DNA of 64,000 bases, from contig NZ_CP056122.1 of NCBI RefSeq assembly GCF_018219455.1, positions 3,900,065-3,964,064 of the forward strand, read 5' to 3'. Below are positions 17,480 through 26,563 of the stretch, piece by piece; the stretch's first letter is position 1, and the number at the start of each line of letters is the position of its first letter. A model generated the notes under the pieces. That model did not search any database. It worked only from the letters and a program-made list of their open reading frames with translations, and had not been told where the DNA came from. The DNA is from Moritella sp. 5. Its GTDB lineage: Bacteria; Pseudomonadota; Gammaproteobacteria; Enterobacterales; Moritellaceae. Position numbers and translations under genes: made by a program.

Positions 17480-18643
17480 CTATTGTTGACTCTTAGCTAA
17501 ACCATTTGCTAAGTCAGCTAAAATATCATCTATATCTTCAATACCAACAGAAATTCTTACTAGTGAATTTGTAATACCAGCAACAAGACGAGCGCTTTCT
17601 TCCATGCCAGCATGAGTCATAGTTGCAGGGTGAGAAATAAGACTTTCTACGCCACCTAATGACTGCGCTAACGTAAACAACTCTAGATTAGCAAATAATT
17701 TCACTGCCGCTTCGCCACCTTTAACATTAAAACTGAGCATCGCGCCAAAACCCGCCTGCTGCTTTTTAGCGATTTCATGGCCAGGATGATCTTCAAAACC
17801 AGGGAAATACACGGTATCAATAGCATGATGAGATTTTAAAAAACTCGCCACTTGCAAAGCATTTTCTTGGTGTTGTTTCATCCGAATAGGTAACGTTTTT
17901 AGGCCTCGTAACGCTAAAAAGCTATCAAAAGCGCTACCTGTAATACCAATACAGTTTGCCCACCAAGCTAGCTCTTCACCAAGGGCTTGTTCTTTAGTCA
18001 CTAAAACACCACCAACCACATCACTGTGGCCATTAATGTATTTAGTCGTAGAGTGAAAAACAATATCAGCACCGAGCCCTAACGGTTGTTGTAACGCTGG
18101 AGAAAGGAAAGTGTTATCAACCGCAACCAAGGCACCAACCTCGTGACACGCTTTAGTAACACTCTCAATATCGACTAAGCGTAGCAATGGATTGCTTGGG
18201 CTTTCCAGTAGCACTAATTTAGGTTTTTCAACTAACGCTTTGTCCAGTGCGACTTGATCATTTTGATCAACAACAATTAATTTAAATTGACCACGTTTAG
18301 CTAAATGGGTAAATAAACGGAAACTACCGCCATAACAATCATGAGGAATAACCACTAAGTCATCAGTCGACAACAATTGACATAGAAGGTGCACTGCTGA
18401 CATACCGGTGCTGGTAACAATGCCTACGCTACCTTGCTCCAAATCAGCAACTGCTTGTGCGAACGTTGCTCTGGTTGGATTTCCCGTACGAGAGTAGTCA
18501 AACGAACGTTTATCATTAAAACCTTTTAATGAATAAGTACTTGATAAATGGATGGGAGCAACGACAGCACCATGATGCTCATCTGTATTTATTCCAGCTC
18601 TCACTGCCGCTGTATTGATATTTTTTATCTTGGCATTTGACAT
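17480..18643 (-). CDS. metB: cystathionine gamma-synthase
   Basis: A 387-aa PLP enzyme that joins O-succinylhomoserine and cysteine to cystathionine in methionine synthesis. The Schiff-base lysine is Lys201 in FHSTTKYINGHSDVVGG; the N-terminal FDYSRTGNPTR and TSTGMSAV are family signatures. The length equals that of E. coli MetB (386 aa). A trans-sulfuration gamma-lyase is the alternative, but the MetJ-type operator array upstream supports the methionine role. The ATG at 18643 has GAGGGA upstream. metL does not follow, unlike the E. coli metBL operon. Confidence 0.93.
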   Translation of the reverse strand: MSNAKIKNINTAAVRAGINTDEHHGAVVAPIHLSSTYSLKGFNDKRSFDYSRTGNPTRATFAQAVADLEQGSVGIVTSTGMSAVHLLCQLLSTDDLVVIPHDCYGGSFRLFTHLAKRGQFKLIVVDQNDQVALDKALVEKPKLVLLESPSNPLLRLVDIESVTKACHEVGALVAVDNTFLSPALQQPLGLGADIVFHSTTKYINGHSDVVGGVLVTKEQALGEELAWWANCIGITGSAFDSFLALRGLKTLPIRMKQHQENALQVASFLKSHHAIDTVYFPGFEDHPGHEIAKKQQAGFGAMLSFNVKGGEAAVKLFANLELFTLAQSLGGVESLISHPATMTHAGMEESARLVAGITNSLVRISVGIEDIDDILADLANGLAKSQQ

Positions 18644-18697
18644 ACTTTTCCCTCATATTCGACAACCATGGTCATAATTATATTCAACAATCACCAT

Positions 18698-18729
18698 GGA
18701 CGGCCGAACAGCTGGACTTCCAGACAGCC
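18698..18729 (-). promoter_or_regulatory. four tandem MetJ boxes upstream of metB
   Basis: Four contiguous 8-mers read GGACGGCC, GAACAGCT, GGACTTCC and AGACAGCC on the plus strand. Each resembles the palindromic MetJ consensus AGACGTCT, most clearly in the first half (RGAC in three of the four boxes). MetJ dimers bind such arrays cooperatively when S-adenosylmethionine is plentiful. The array ends 55 bases upstream of the metB start, so repression by the methionine regulon is expected. Confidence 0.8.
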
Positions 18730-18825
18730 ACAACACTAAGCGTTCTACATATTTTGGTCAAGATGTTTTTAACATAAGTGAAATAAACATCATTCTAGTC
18801 AGATTTAAAATGTACTTTAGTTCCA

Positions 18826-19245
18826 TTATCCCGCGGTAGTCCGCACAGGAAATAGCTTATCGTACGCTAAGTTATAGCCATAAGCGTAAAACAAATAGAA
18901 AACAACCATGCCGATATCAAGCACAAACGCATCCCATAAGCTTAAGTCAAAAAACCACGCCATAAACGGGATAGTTAAAAACAGTAAACCGCCTTCAAAA
19001 CCTATGCTATGTACAATACGGATCAGGGTTGTTTTCGTTACTGAACCCATTTTTTTCAACATGTATTTATCAAAACCAATGTTGTATACATAGTTCCAGC
19101 CCGTCGCCACAACCGAGAATAATACGCCCATAGCACCGACATGACCAAGATCAAAACCTAGTTGACTTAATATACCCATAATCACAACTAGGCCAATTAT
19201 CTCAAATAAAATCGCATGTCTAATACGGTCTAATCTTGTTCTCAT
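18826..19245 (-). CDS. PACE family efflux transporter (AceI-like)
   Basis: A 139-aa inner-membrane protein with four helices in two tandem bacterial-transmembrane-pair units. The first carries RLDRIRHAILFEIIGL and WNYVYNIGFDKYML, the second RIVHSIGFEGGLLF and YNLAYDKLFP. Glu15 in helix 1 matches the proton-coupling glutamate of Acinetobacter AceI, which exports chlorhexidine and short-chain diamines. The ATG at 19245 has GGAG upstream. The gene stands alone; the native substrate is probably a polyamine, by analogy. Confidence 0.88.
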   Translation of the reverse strand: MRTRLDRIRHAILFEIIGLVVIMGILSQLGFDLGHVGAMGVLFSVVATGWNYVYNIGFDKYMLKKMGSVTKTTLIRIVHSIGFEGGLLFLTIPFMAWFFDLSLWDAFVLDIGMVVFYLFYAYGYNLAYDKLFPVRTTAG

Positions 19246-19614
19246 CTTTTGCTCTCCACATCATCATCTGTATGTCACACCCATTGTCGTAACCATACTT
19301 TTATAAATATTTATTGTGGCGGCTATTCTATAGCGAAAAAACATAACTAAAAGTTAGTTTCCATCTGTTTTTCGGATACATTAAGCGCCGGCGACCTCAA
19401 ATTTACAAAAATAGACAAAATTACACTTAGTTAAAAATACTACTTTTAGTATAATAACTCTGGATAACGGGAAGGTTAAATGAAATCAATGTAGCGCTAG
19501 ATTCCATATGAATTCGACATATTAGGTGTTAATATCGTAAGATATAAATATTGAACAATGTAATAAACCTCACTTTAAAATATAAATAACAGCCCTACTA
19601 GGAATAAAAAATCG
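19246..19614. other. intergenic region with divergent promoters
   Basis: No gene is seen in these 369 bases. They serve both the PACE gene and the VirK/YbjX gene. A perfect TATAAT lies at 19450-19455 on the plus strand with only a weak -35 (TTAGTT at 19427), and the last 100 bases are A+T-rich. No conserved operator was recognised. Confidence 0.4.
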
Positions 19615-20553
19615 ATGTCTACAATTAACATCTTTGAATTAGCCGATCAGATTTACCCGAATGCAAAAGGGATTAAAAAAATACAAAAAAAAGTCAGGTT
19701 CTCTTTTTGGGCGTTAAAAAATGGTAAATCAGTCAATGCGATGGCAGATCTTTTTTCCCGAGATAATTTAAAAGCAGTATTTAAAAACAACCCTAGAATC
19801 ATGGAAAAGCCGCTAAAGCCCTACATATGCGCTAACTGGTCAAGTACAGAACGAATTAAATATTTAACCGAACATTATATGTTTATTGATGATACTTTTG
19901 GCACACACGCGAGTACTGTGGTTTCAAGTAAAGGTATTAGCATCTTAGATTTTGAAAGTTTAAGCGGACAGAAATATTACGTTATGTTATATCAAGGGTC
20001 TAGCCGTGAAGGTGGCCTTGGTATTCGTTTGGTTAACGAAAAATATCAAAATATTTATACTTTAACATGTAACATTTCCGGTACCCATACTAAAACAATG
20101 CACATTGGGGCATTGCAAGGTGCTAGTGAGGAAATAGAAAACCGTCATGCGCTAATTAAAGAACTAACTAAATCATTACACGGATTACGCACCAAATCAT
20201 TATTAGTTGAAATGGCATTAATGTTGGCACGTATTTTAGGTATTAGTGAAGTCAAAGCTATTTCTAATAAAGGTCATGTCTATCAAGCACTGAATTATAT
20301 TATCTCGAAAAGAAAAGTAATAACCTTTGATTATGATGGCTTGTGGGACGAATTTGAAGCAACAAAAATAGACCCATACTTTTTTGGTTTGTCTGTGTCT
20401 ACGCCACGAAAAGACCCACTGACATTGAAAAAAACCAAACGTAAAATGTACACTAAACGATACCAATGGTTAGATGACTCTGAAATTACCATGGCGACAA
20501 ATTTAGCGCCTTGGCTGGTGAATCCAATAATAAAAAACGAGCAAACTAGCTAA
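19615..20553 (+). CDS. VirK/YbjX family protein (DUF535)
   Basis: A 312-aa protein of the VirK/YbjX (DUF535) family. Typical elements are RPYIC-like KPYICANWSSTERIKYLTEHYMFI near residue 70 and YQGSSREGGLGIRLVNE in the middle. Members have been linked to virulence-factor export and antimicrobial-peptide resistance in enterobacteria, but the biochemical activity is unknown. No signal peptide or membrane helix is evident. The ATG at 19615 follows AGGA at a slightly long spacing. Monocistronic, ended by the terminator at 20573. Confidence 0.85.
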   Translation: MSTINIFELADQIYPNAKGIKKIQKKVRFSFWALKNGKSVNAMADLFSRDNLKAVFKNNPRIMEKPLKPYICANWSSTERIKYLTEHYMFIDDTFGTHASTVVSSKGISILDFESLSGQKYYVMLYQGSSREGGLGIRLVNEKYQNIYTLTCNISGTHTKTMHIGALQGASEEIENRHALIKELTKSLHGLRTKSLLVEMALMLARILGISEVKAISNKGHVYQALNYIISKRKVITFDYDGLWDEFEATKIDPYFFGLSVSTPRKDPLTLKKTKRKMYTKRYQWLDDSEITMATNLAPWLVNPIIKNEQTS

Positions 20554-20572
20554 AAACATACTCAACAGCTAG

Positions 20573-20608
20573 ATACAAGTTCACAACATTAAGCTTGTGA
20601 ACTTGTAT
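20573..20608. terminator. bidirectional terminator overlapping the GNAT stop
   Basis: A perfect 14-bp stem (ATACAAGTTCACAA/TTGTGAACTTGTAT) with an eight-base loop lies between two convergent genes. One arm is made of the last codons of the GNAT gene (NTSSQ). It can serve both transcripts. Confidence 0.75.
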
Positions 20609-21110
20609 TTAGTTTATAAATCCGATCTGCATATAAAACACCACCTATGCTATATGCTTGTGGTATCACTTCATTAAGCTTAAAACCACACTTCGCCAAC
20701 ACCTTTTCTGAAGCAACATTACCTTCAGTCACGATGCCTTGAAAGACTGAGATAAGGTGCACTCGCATTGCCCAAGCTATAACGCCCAGTAATGACTCAG
20801 TGGCATAACCCAGACCAAAGTATTCCGGTAATAACAGATAACCGACTTCTGCAGATCGGCCATCATAATCAAAACCCGTGATACCAACTGCCGTATTGGT
20901 TTCAACATCGGTGATCACCAAACATAACCAAGCACCAGAAGTGACAGACCATCGAGGTAAACGCGATTCAAACTTAACGCGAATATCATCGTCACTTGGT
21001 TGATCAAAACATTTTTCAATCACACGCGATTCTGTATGTAAACGTAAAAATAACGGCCAATCTTGTTCCGTTATTTGACACATACTTAAACGTTGAGTCG
21101 TGATCTGCAT
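20589..21110 (-). CDS. GNAT acetyltransferase (RimJ/RimL type)
   Basis: A 173-aa N-acetyltransferase. It starts with the RimJ/RimL pattern TTQRLSMCQITEQDWPLFLRLH, has the substrate strand AEVGYLLLPEYFGLGYATESL containing the acetyl-CoA pyrophosphate loop, and ends with a V-x-x-N pattern (TEGNVASEKVLAKCGF). Members acetylate ribosomal-protein N-termini or small amines. The actual substrate is unknown. It stands alone between convergent VirK/YbjX and a same-strand LysR gene. Confidence 0.88.
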   Translation of the reverse strand: MQITTQRLSMCQITEQDWPLFLRLHTESRVIEKCFDQPSDDDIRVKFESRLPRWSVTSGAWLCLVITDVETNTAVGITGFDYDGRSAEVGYLLLPEYFGLGYATESLLGVIAWAMRVHLISVFQGIVTEGNVASEKVLAKCGFKLNEVIPQAYSIGGVLYADRIYKLNTSSQA

Positions 21111-21257
21111 ATTTCTCCCTTTACTACTTTATAGCGTAAATCTAAGTATCATGAAAGCACACATACCTATAAAAACCACAGCTAACGTATTCTTTATCTT
21201 TAAACTTAATAACACGGTAAATAGACCTGCATATAAAAATGGGCTATTAAAGATTTT

Positions 21258-22136
21258 CTATTCACTCACCTGCGCAAGGGTAAATTCAACAAAGCGTCTA
21301 TTAGCCAAAGACAAATACCCATCTTTACGCCACGCAAGTGCCAGATCCAAATAAATAGGCGGATCAAACGGTATGCCTTTAACGTCTGCTTCTTGATCTG
21401 TAACTAACTCCAATAATGCAGTAATGGCAAATTCATTTTTAACGATATTAAGGATCATGGTGATCAGGTTTGTTTCAAAAGAATAGTTCGCAGTCATATT
21501 ATTTTCTTTACACAGGCCATCAATCACTTCGCGATGAAAATAGCCCGCCTTAAACATCACTAACTCATGGGTAAAAAAGTCTGCATAGGTCACTGATTTG
21601 GCATTTGCCAGGGCATGATCCTTACCGACCGCAGCCACCATTTGTGGACGAATTAAACGCTGAATTTGCAAGCTATCAGGCACATGATCATCGACAATAA
21701 CCCCTAGGTCCAATTCACCAGAAAGTAATTTTTCTTTAATCGTTTGCGTACCAGCTTCGACAATACTCAAGTTTAAATTAGGATATTTAAACTTAAATGC
21801 CATTAAGATCTCGGGAAAGAAATACGAGCCCATCATCCCCGGAATACCAATGTTAACCTCCCCTTGATCTAAACCCCGTAGATCATGTAACGCGGTTTCA
21901 GCATCAGTAATACGAGCAAGAATACCCTTGCTGTGTGCAAGCAGAACTTCCCCTTCTTTGGTCACTACCACGCCTTTACTACTGCGGATCAATAATGGCA
22001 TACCTATTTGATCTTCAAATTTACGCATCGCAATACTCAGCGCAGATTGAGCAATGCCCAAGTGTCCGGCCGCCTTGGTATAACTGCCCTGTGCAACAAT
22101 CGTGGCAAAATAATGCAGTATTTTAGAATTAAGCAT
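21258..22136 (-). CDS. LysR family transcriptional regulator
   Basis: A 292-aa LysR regulator with the usual N-terminal helix-turn-helix (VAQGSYTKAAGHLGIAQSALSIAMRKFE) and a C-terminal periplasmic-binding-like effector domain (VNIGIPGMMGSYFFPEIL...). It is divergent from an MFS exporter with 152 bases between the two starts, the classic arrangement for a LysR regulator and its target. E. coli ynfL-ynfM has the same layout. The effector is not known. Confidence 0.9.
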   Translation of the reverse strand: MLNSKILHYFATIVAQGSYTKAAGHLGIAQSALSIAMRKFEDQIGMPLLIRSSKGVVVTKEGEVLLAHSKGILARITDAETALHDLRGLDQGEVNIGIPGMMGSYFFPEILMAFKFKYPNLNLSIVEAGTQTIKEKLLSGELDLGVIVDDHVPDSLQIQRLIRPQMVAAVGKDHALANAKSVTYADFFTHELVMFKAGYFHREVIDGLCKENNMTANYSFETNLITMILNIVKNEFAITALLELVTDQEADVKGIPFDPPIYLDLALAWRKDGYLSLANRRFVEFTLAQVSE

Positions 22137-22288
22137 AACTAAAATAGATACCTTTCATGATATTTATATATTTTTCATATTAGCATTAGATCGCTAGTCT
22201 ATAAGCATTGTTAGTACCGCATGACCCGAATAAAGCAGATCATGCTACTCCCTTAACTATTTACCTTCGTTATCAGCAGGACGGATGA

Positions 22289-23500
22289 ATGATTGCACTG
22301 CATTCTCAAGATTATAAAAAAGTAACCTTAGGGCTCGGACTAGGCTCATTTCTGGTGTTTTGCAATTTATATTATTTTCAGCCGCTACTGCCGTATTTTA
22401 TGGTCAAGTTTAACGCCACTGAATTACAAGTTAACTGGTTATTCTCTAGCACCACCTTAGCGATCGCTTTATCCTTACTGCCTTGGGCAATCTTATCTGA
22501 AATAATTGGCCGCAGACCGATTATGCGTTGCAGTTTAATACTGATCCCCTGTATTAACTTTTTAATGTTTATTAGCGCAGATCTACACACATTAATATTA
22601 CTGCGTGCATTGCTTGGCATTGCACTGGCAGGATTTATTGCCGTGGCAGTGGCATATATGGCTGAAGAATTTGAGCCACCAGCAATGTTGATCGCAATTG
22701 GCGGTTACATCAGTGCCAATACGTTAGGTGGTATTATTGGCCGCATATATGGCGGCGTCATGACCGATGCAATTGGTATACAGTGGACGATGCTTGTGAT
22801 GTCGATACTCAGTGGTATAGCACTGCTCATTATATTTCCGCTGATATTAAAACAACGCCACTTTATCGGCCGACAAGGTAGGTTACTGCATCATGCAGTA
22901 CAAATCATCAGGCATGTTAAAAACCCGAATCTGATTTTTGCAATGTTGATTGGAGGGCTCAACTTTTCGGTATTCATTAATATTTTTTCAGTGATGGGAT
23001 TCAAGTTATCTGCCACGCCCATATCTTTACCTGCCAGCTTATTATCAATGATGTTCTTGTGTTACCTCAGCGGCACATTATCAGCAAGATTAAGTGGACG
23101 CTGGATGCACGCACATAGTCTATTCAGCGGGCTATTACTCGGGATCGGCATTAGCCTAGTCGGGCTCATCATCCTATCGCAGCAAACGATGCTGACAATC
23201 ATTATCGGTTTATTAGTATTAAGCGCTGGCGCATTCTTTATTCATGCTCTCGCTTACAGCCATATTGGCCGCAGTGCGACACAAGGTAAATCAACCGCAA
23301 CCGCGCTATACCTTGTCATGTACTATTCAGGCGGTAGTATTGGTGGCTTTATTCTTATTTACTGTTGGCAAATCGGAGGATGGTGGCCGGTGCTTGCTGC
23401 GACAAGTATTATTTATACCATGATGGTGAGCTTAGTCTTTGCACTTAAATTCGTGCATCGCCGTTCACTCAATTTTAATAAAACGACTCTAACCGTGTAA
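22289..23500 (+). CDS. MFS transporter (YnfM-like)
   Basis: A 403-aa twelve-helix transporter of the major facilitator superfamily. The first helix reads NLYYFQPLLPYF, and the loop after helix 2 is LSEIIGRRPIMR, the MFS A motif. It resembles the YnfM branch of drug/metabolite exporters. The start at 22289 follows AGGA. Transcription is likely controlled by the divergent LysR gene. The ligand is unknown. Confidence 0.85.
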   Translation: MIALHSQDYKKVTLGLGLGSFLVFCNLYYFQPLLPYFMVKFNATELQVNWLFSSTTLAIALSLLPWAILSEIIGRRPIMRCSLILIPCINFLMFISADLHTLILLRALLGIALAGFIAVAVAYMAEEFEPPAMLIAIGGYISANTLGGIIGRIYGGVMTDAIGIQWTMLVMSILSGIALLIIFPLILKQRHFIGRQGRLLHHAVQIIRHVKNPNLIFAMLIGGLNFSVFINIFSVMGFKLSATPISLPASLLSMMFLCYLSGTLSARLSGRWMHAHSLFSGLLLGIGISLVGLIILSQQTMLTIIIGLLVLSAGAFFIHALAYSHIGRSATQGKSTATALYLVMYYSGGSIGGFILIYCWQIGGWWPVLAATSIIYTMMVSLVFALKFVHRRSLNFNKTTLTV

Positions 23501-23619
23501 TGTGATTCAACACCGTACATCAATCATAAAATTGACACAATCTGACATAATTTGGCACATCATTGCCACTTTTATACTTTATAATATCGTTATACATTCA
23601 TAAATTAGAGGATATTAGT

Positions 23620-24546
23620 TTGAACTCTCGACATATTTTTAGTACATTTTTAAATAGTGTTATCTTCATCAGTATACTGTTTACCTCAATACCTGCAATT
23701 TCAGCAACCTTAATCACGTCAGATAACCCTATTACCGTATCACTATCTACTATAAAAAAAGTGGAACAGCAATTGATCGGAAATGCAAAAAATAGCTCAG
23801 GTATTGGTATTTCTGTACTCGACCTCAAAACAGGCCAGCAATGGCATTACAATGGTAACAAACGTTTTCCGTTAATGAGTACATTCAAAACATTAGCTTG
23901 TGCCAAATTACTCAATGACGCAGATAATGGAAAAATAAATATCAATACTCCTGTCACTATCAAGCAATCTGATATTTTATCTTATGCGCCTATCACCAAA
24001 ACGATGGTCGGTAAAACCATGACATTGGACGAGATCTGCGCAGCAACTATGTTAACCAGTGATAATACCGCCGCAAACATAATCCTAAGTCATATTGGAG
24101 GCCCTCAAGCGCTAACATCATTCATACGCGGGCTTAACGACCAAACGACCCGATTAGATCGTATCGAACCTTTTCTTAATAACGTAGATATTAATGAGAT
24201 TCGTGATACAACAACCCCAAATGCTATGGCTAGCACGCTTTCAGCACTACTCTACCACGGTGCACTCTCGACACAATCAACACAAAAATTAAAACAATGG
24301 ATGATGAATAATAAAGTATCGGATTCACTTCTACGGGCAGTCTTACCAACGCAATGGTCTATTGCCGATAGGTCTGGATACGACGGTAATCATGGCTCAA
24401 GAGGCATTACAGCGGCAATTTGGTCAAGTAAACGCCAACCACTAATCATAACTATCTATCTGGGTCAAACAGGAAAATCAATCAGTCAACTTAATAAAGC
24501 AATTGCTGAAATAGGCGAAAGTATCTTTGCCAATTATCTGAACTAA
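23620..24546 (+). CDS. bla: class A beta-lactamase, carbenicillinase (CARB/PSE)-like
   Basis: A 308-aa periplasmic serine beta-lactamase. The signal peptide ends AISA. Catalytic motifs: Ser87-T-F-Lys90, SDN at 147-149, omega-loop EPFLN (Glu183-Asn187) and RSG at 251-253 in place of KTG. The RSG and following WSSKRQP resemble CARB/PSE carbenicillinases, as does RDTTTP after the omega loop. Cys94 and Cys140 match the TEM disulfide. The start is a TTG at 23620 with AGAGGA seven bases upstream, giving a proper signal peptide; a longer frame from 23563 has none. A perfect TATAAT lies at 23580-23585. There is no ampR-like gene or mobile element, so it is probably intrinsic. Confidence 0.92.
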   Translation: MNSRHIFSTFLNSVIFISILFTSIPAISATLITSDNPITVSLSTIKKVEQQLIGNAKNSSGIGISVLDLKTGQQWHYNGNKRFPLMSTFKTLACAKLLNDADNGKININTPVTIKQSDILSYAPITKTMVGKTMTLDEICAATMLTSDNTAANIILSHIGGPQALTSFIRGLNDQTTRLDRIEPFLNNVDINEIRDTTTPNAMASTLSALLYHGALSTQSTQKLKQWMMNNKVSDSLLRAVLPTQWSIADRSGYDGNHGSRGITAAIWSSKRQPLIITIYLGQTGKSISQLNKAIAEIGESIFANYLN

Positions 24547-24680
24547 ACAAATAATCGAATTCGTTATTTGTAAATATAAGTGAAATACCTCACGGATGAG
24601 GTTTTAATTACTTTAATTATAGTGATTTATATCGCAACAAGTAACGAACTTGACTCTTGTTAAGCGCGAGTAACTATTTC

Positions 24681-24703
24681 TTTGCTTTTGTTTAAAAAGC
24701 AAA
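24681..24703. repeat. hairpin in the bla-oxidoreductase gap
   Basis: A perfect 9-bp inverted repeat (TTTGCTTTT/AAAAGCAAA, five-base loop) lies 134 bases after the bla stop and 80 bases before the next start. It could be a weak terminator of bla, although no T-run follows on the plus strand. Confidence 0.35.
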
Positions 24704-24783
24704 AGTAGTTTGCTTAAAGGGTTATTGTTGGCCCGTTAAACAAAACATAGAATAGCCCCATCTTAACGAATGAGGCACAAACC

Positions 24784-25761
24784 ATGAAAGCAATGATCAT
24801 CAAAGAAATCGGTTCAAGCGACGTTTTTCAATTAGTAGAAAAAGCAAAACCAACATTAAAATCAGGCCACATGGTTGTTGAAGTAAAAGCAACAAGCGTA
24901 AACCCCCTTGATACTATGTTACGCTCAATTGAACTGCCTTGGTCTGCAAACTTACCAGAAGTACTACACGGTGATGTTGCCGGTATCGTTATTGAAGTCA
25001 GTGAAGACGTATCAGACTTCAACATAGGTGACGAAGTTTACGGTATGGCTGGCGGCATTAATGGTGTTGACGGTGCACTCGCAGAATTCATGTTAGTTGA
25101 TGCGCGTTTAATGGCGAAAAAACCTAAAACATTGACGATGAAACAAGCAGCAGCATTACCACTGGTTGCTATCACTTCATACGAAGCGTTAGTAAACAAA
25201 ATGAATGTACAAGCTGGCGATAACGTTCTTATTCATGGGGCAACAGGTGGCGTAGGTCACATCGCAGTACAACTTGCAAAAGTACTTGGCGCAACAGTTA
25301 CATCGACTCACTCACCTGCAAACGCTGAACTCGCAAAAACAGTGGGAGCAGATAACTTAGTTGATTTCACGACAGAAACAGTGGCTGACTATGTACAAGC
25401 GCACACTGGCGGCACTGGTTTTGATAAAATCTTTGATACTGTTGCTGGCGAAAACATCCAAAAATCATTTGAAGCAGCTAAATATAATGGGCACGTAGCA
25501 ACCATTTTACCGATTGAAAACGTGCTACAAGTGGCACTCAAAAGCTTGTCATTCCACAGTGTATTAATGCTAATTCCATTATGTCACGGCATTAACCATG
25601 AGTCACACGGTCGTATTTTAACTGAAATTGCAGCACTGGTCGATGCAGGTAAAATCACGCCAATTATTGATAAAAGCGACTATTCAATTTGGGAAGTTGC
25701 ACAAGCACACGATCACTTAGGATCAGGAAAAGCGGTTGGTAAAGTAACCTTAACAGCGTAA
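24784..25761 (+). CDS. zinc-independent MDR oxidoreductase (quinone reductase-like)
   Basis: A 325-aa medium-chain dehydrogenase/reductase. The GroES-like N-domain (residues 1-120, with SVNPLDTMLR and HGDVAGIV) lacks the structural- and catalytic-zinc cysteines. The Rossmann domain has the NADPH loop HGATGGVGHIAVQLAKVLGA. It ends GKAVGKVTLT, as in quinone oxidoreductase/zeta-crystallin relatives. It probably reduces quinones or activated double bonds using NADPH. It ends in a strong terminator and appears monocistronic. Confidence 0.85.
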   Translation: MKAMIIKEIGSSDVFQLVEKAKPTLKSGHMVVEVKATSVNPLDTMLRSIELPWSANLPEVLHGDVAGIVIEVSEDVSDFNIGDEVYGMAGGINGVDGALAEFMLVDARLMAKKPKTLTMKQAAALPLVAITSYEALVNKMNVQAGDNVLIHGATGGVGHIAVQLAKVLGATVTSTHSPANAELAKTVGADNLVDFTTETVADYVQAHTGGTGFDKIFDTVAGENIQKSFEAAKYNGHVATILPIENVLQVALKSLSFHSVLMLIPLCHGINHESHGRILTEIAALVDAGKITPIIDKSDYSIWEVAQAHDHLGSGKAVGKVTLTA

Positions 25762-25795
25762 TTATACAGACGGTTTTAATACCCTAAAATACCTC

Positions 25796-25841
25796 AAAGC
25801 ACCACAACGACTGTTATCGACAGGAAAAATTGTGGTGCTTT
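25796..25841. terminator. bidirectional intrinsic terminator
   Basis: A perfect 12-bp stem, AAAGCACCACAA/TTGTGGTGCTTT, with a 22-base loop is followed by further Ts on the plus strand and As/Ts on the other. It lies between the convergent oxidoreductase and LysE genes. Confidence 0.8.
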
Positions 25842-25858
25842 TTGTTTCTATATAAAGC

Positions 25859-26467
25859 CTAGATTGCGACTCTAGCTGCGACAGCCAGTAAGACCACACC
25901 AGTGACCTTATCAATCTTGTGCACATTATTTTTTAATTTAGCGAGTAATGATGATTGCGATAATACAATCGCAATGATGCAATACCACAAGGTATCAATA
26001 CTAAATACCGTACCCACCATGATCAGGTTTTGTAACCAACCCGCATCCGCTTCGACAAATTGACCGAACAAGGCCAAAAAGAAAATCGCTAATTTAGGAT
26101 TAAGAAACGCGATCATAAAGCCTTGTACAATACTCTCTTTTAAGGTCACCGCTTCCTCTTGCTGATCCACATCATCCAATGCCGGTTTTGAGGTTAACGC
26201 TTTGTAAGCCAAGCGCAGTAGCATGGCAACGCCCGCATACTTGATCACATTAAATAACCACGGTGTTTGTTGGATCACAATAGCCAAACCGACCACTGTT
26301 AACGCGGCATACACACCAACACCAACACCATGAGCAATACTGGCTGCAACACCATTAACACGACCACCCGAGATAGTATGCTTTAACACCACCGCCAGAC
26401 TCGGACCCGGCGTCATCGCCCCCATCACGCAGATCAGCGCTAAAGACATCCACGCAGTTAATTCCAT
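25859..26467 (-). CDS. LysE/RhtB family amino-acid exporter
   Basis: A 202-aa inner-membrane exporter with about six helices. The N-terminus has the family signature MGAMTPGPSLAVVLKHTISGGRVNG, and the middle has QGFMIAFLNPKLAIFFLALF. RhtB-type proteins export homoserine, threonine or related amino acids. The ATG at 26467 has GGAG upstream. A LysR regulator lies upstream on the same strand (about 100 bases away) and may control it. The substrate is unknown. Confidence 0.9.
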   Translation of the reverse strand: MELTAWMSLALICVMGAMTPGPSLAVVLKHTISGGRVNGVAASIAHGVGVGVYAALTVVGLAIVIQQTPWLFNVIKYAGVAMLLRLAYKALTSKPALDDVDQQEEAVTLKESIVQGFMIAFLNPKLAIFFLALFGQFVEADAGWLQNLIMVGTVFSIDTLWYCIIAIVLSQSSLLAKLKNNVHKIDKVTGVVLLAVAARVAI

Positions 26468-26563
26468 TCCAACTCCTCGTTTATTATATTGTTATATAAG
26501 GTTAATCAATTGCCCTTATCTACCCTCATATTAATACAGCCAAAGCATGAGTTAAAATTGTAT

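Noticed and set aside
23553-23567. Sigma-54-like TGGCAC...TTGC before bla
   Set aside because: The spacing between the two blocks is one base short of the fixed sigma-54 distance, and a perfect TATAAT lies downstream.
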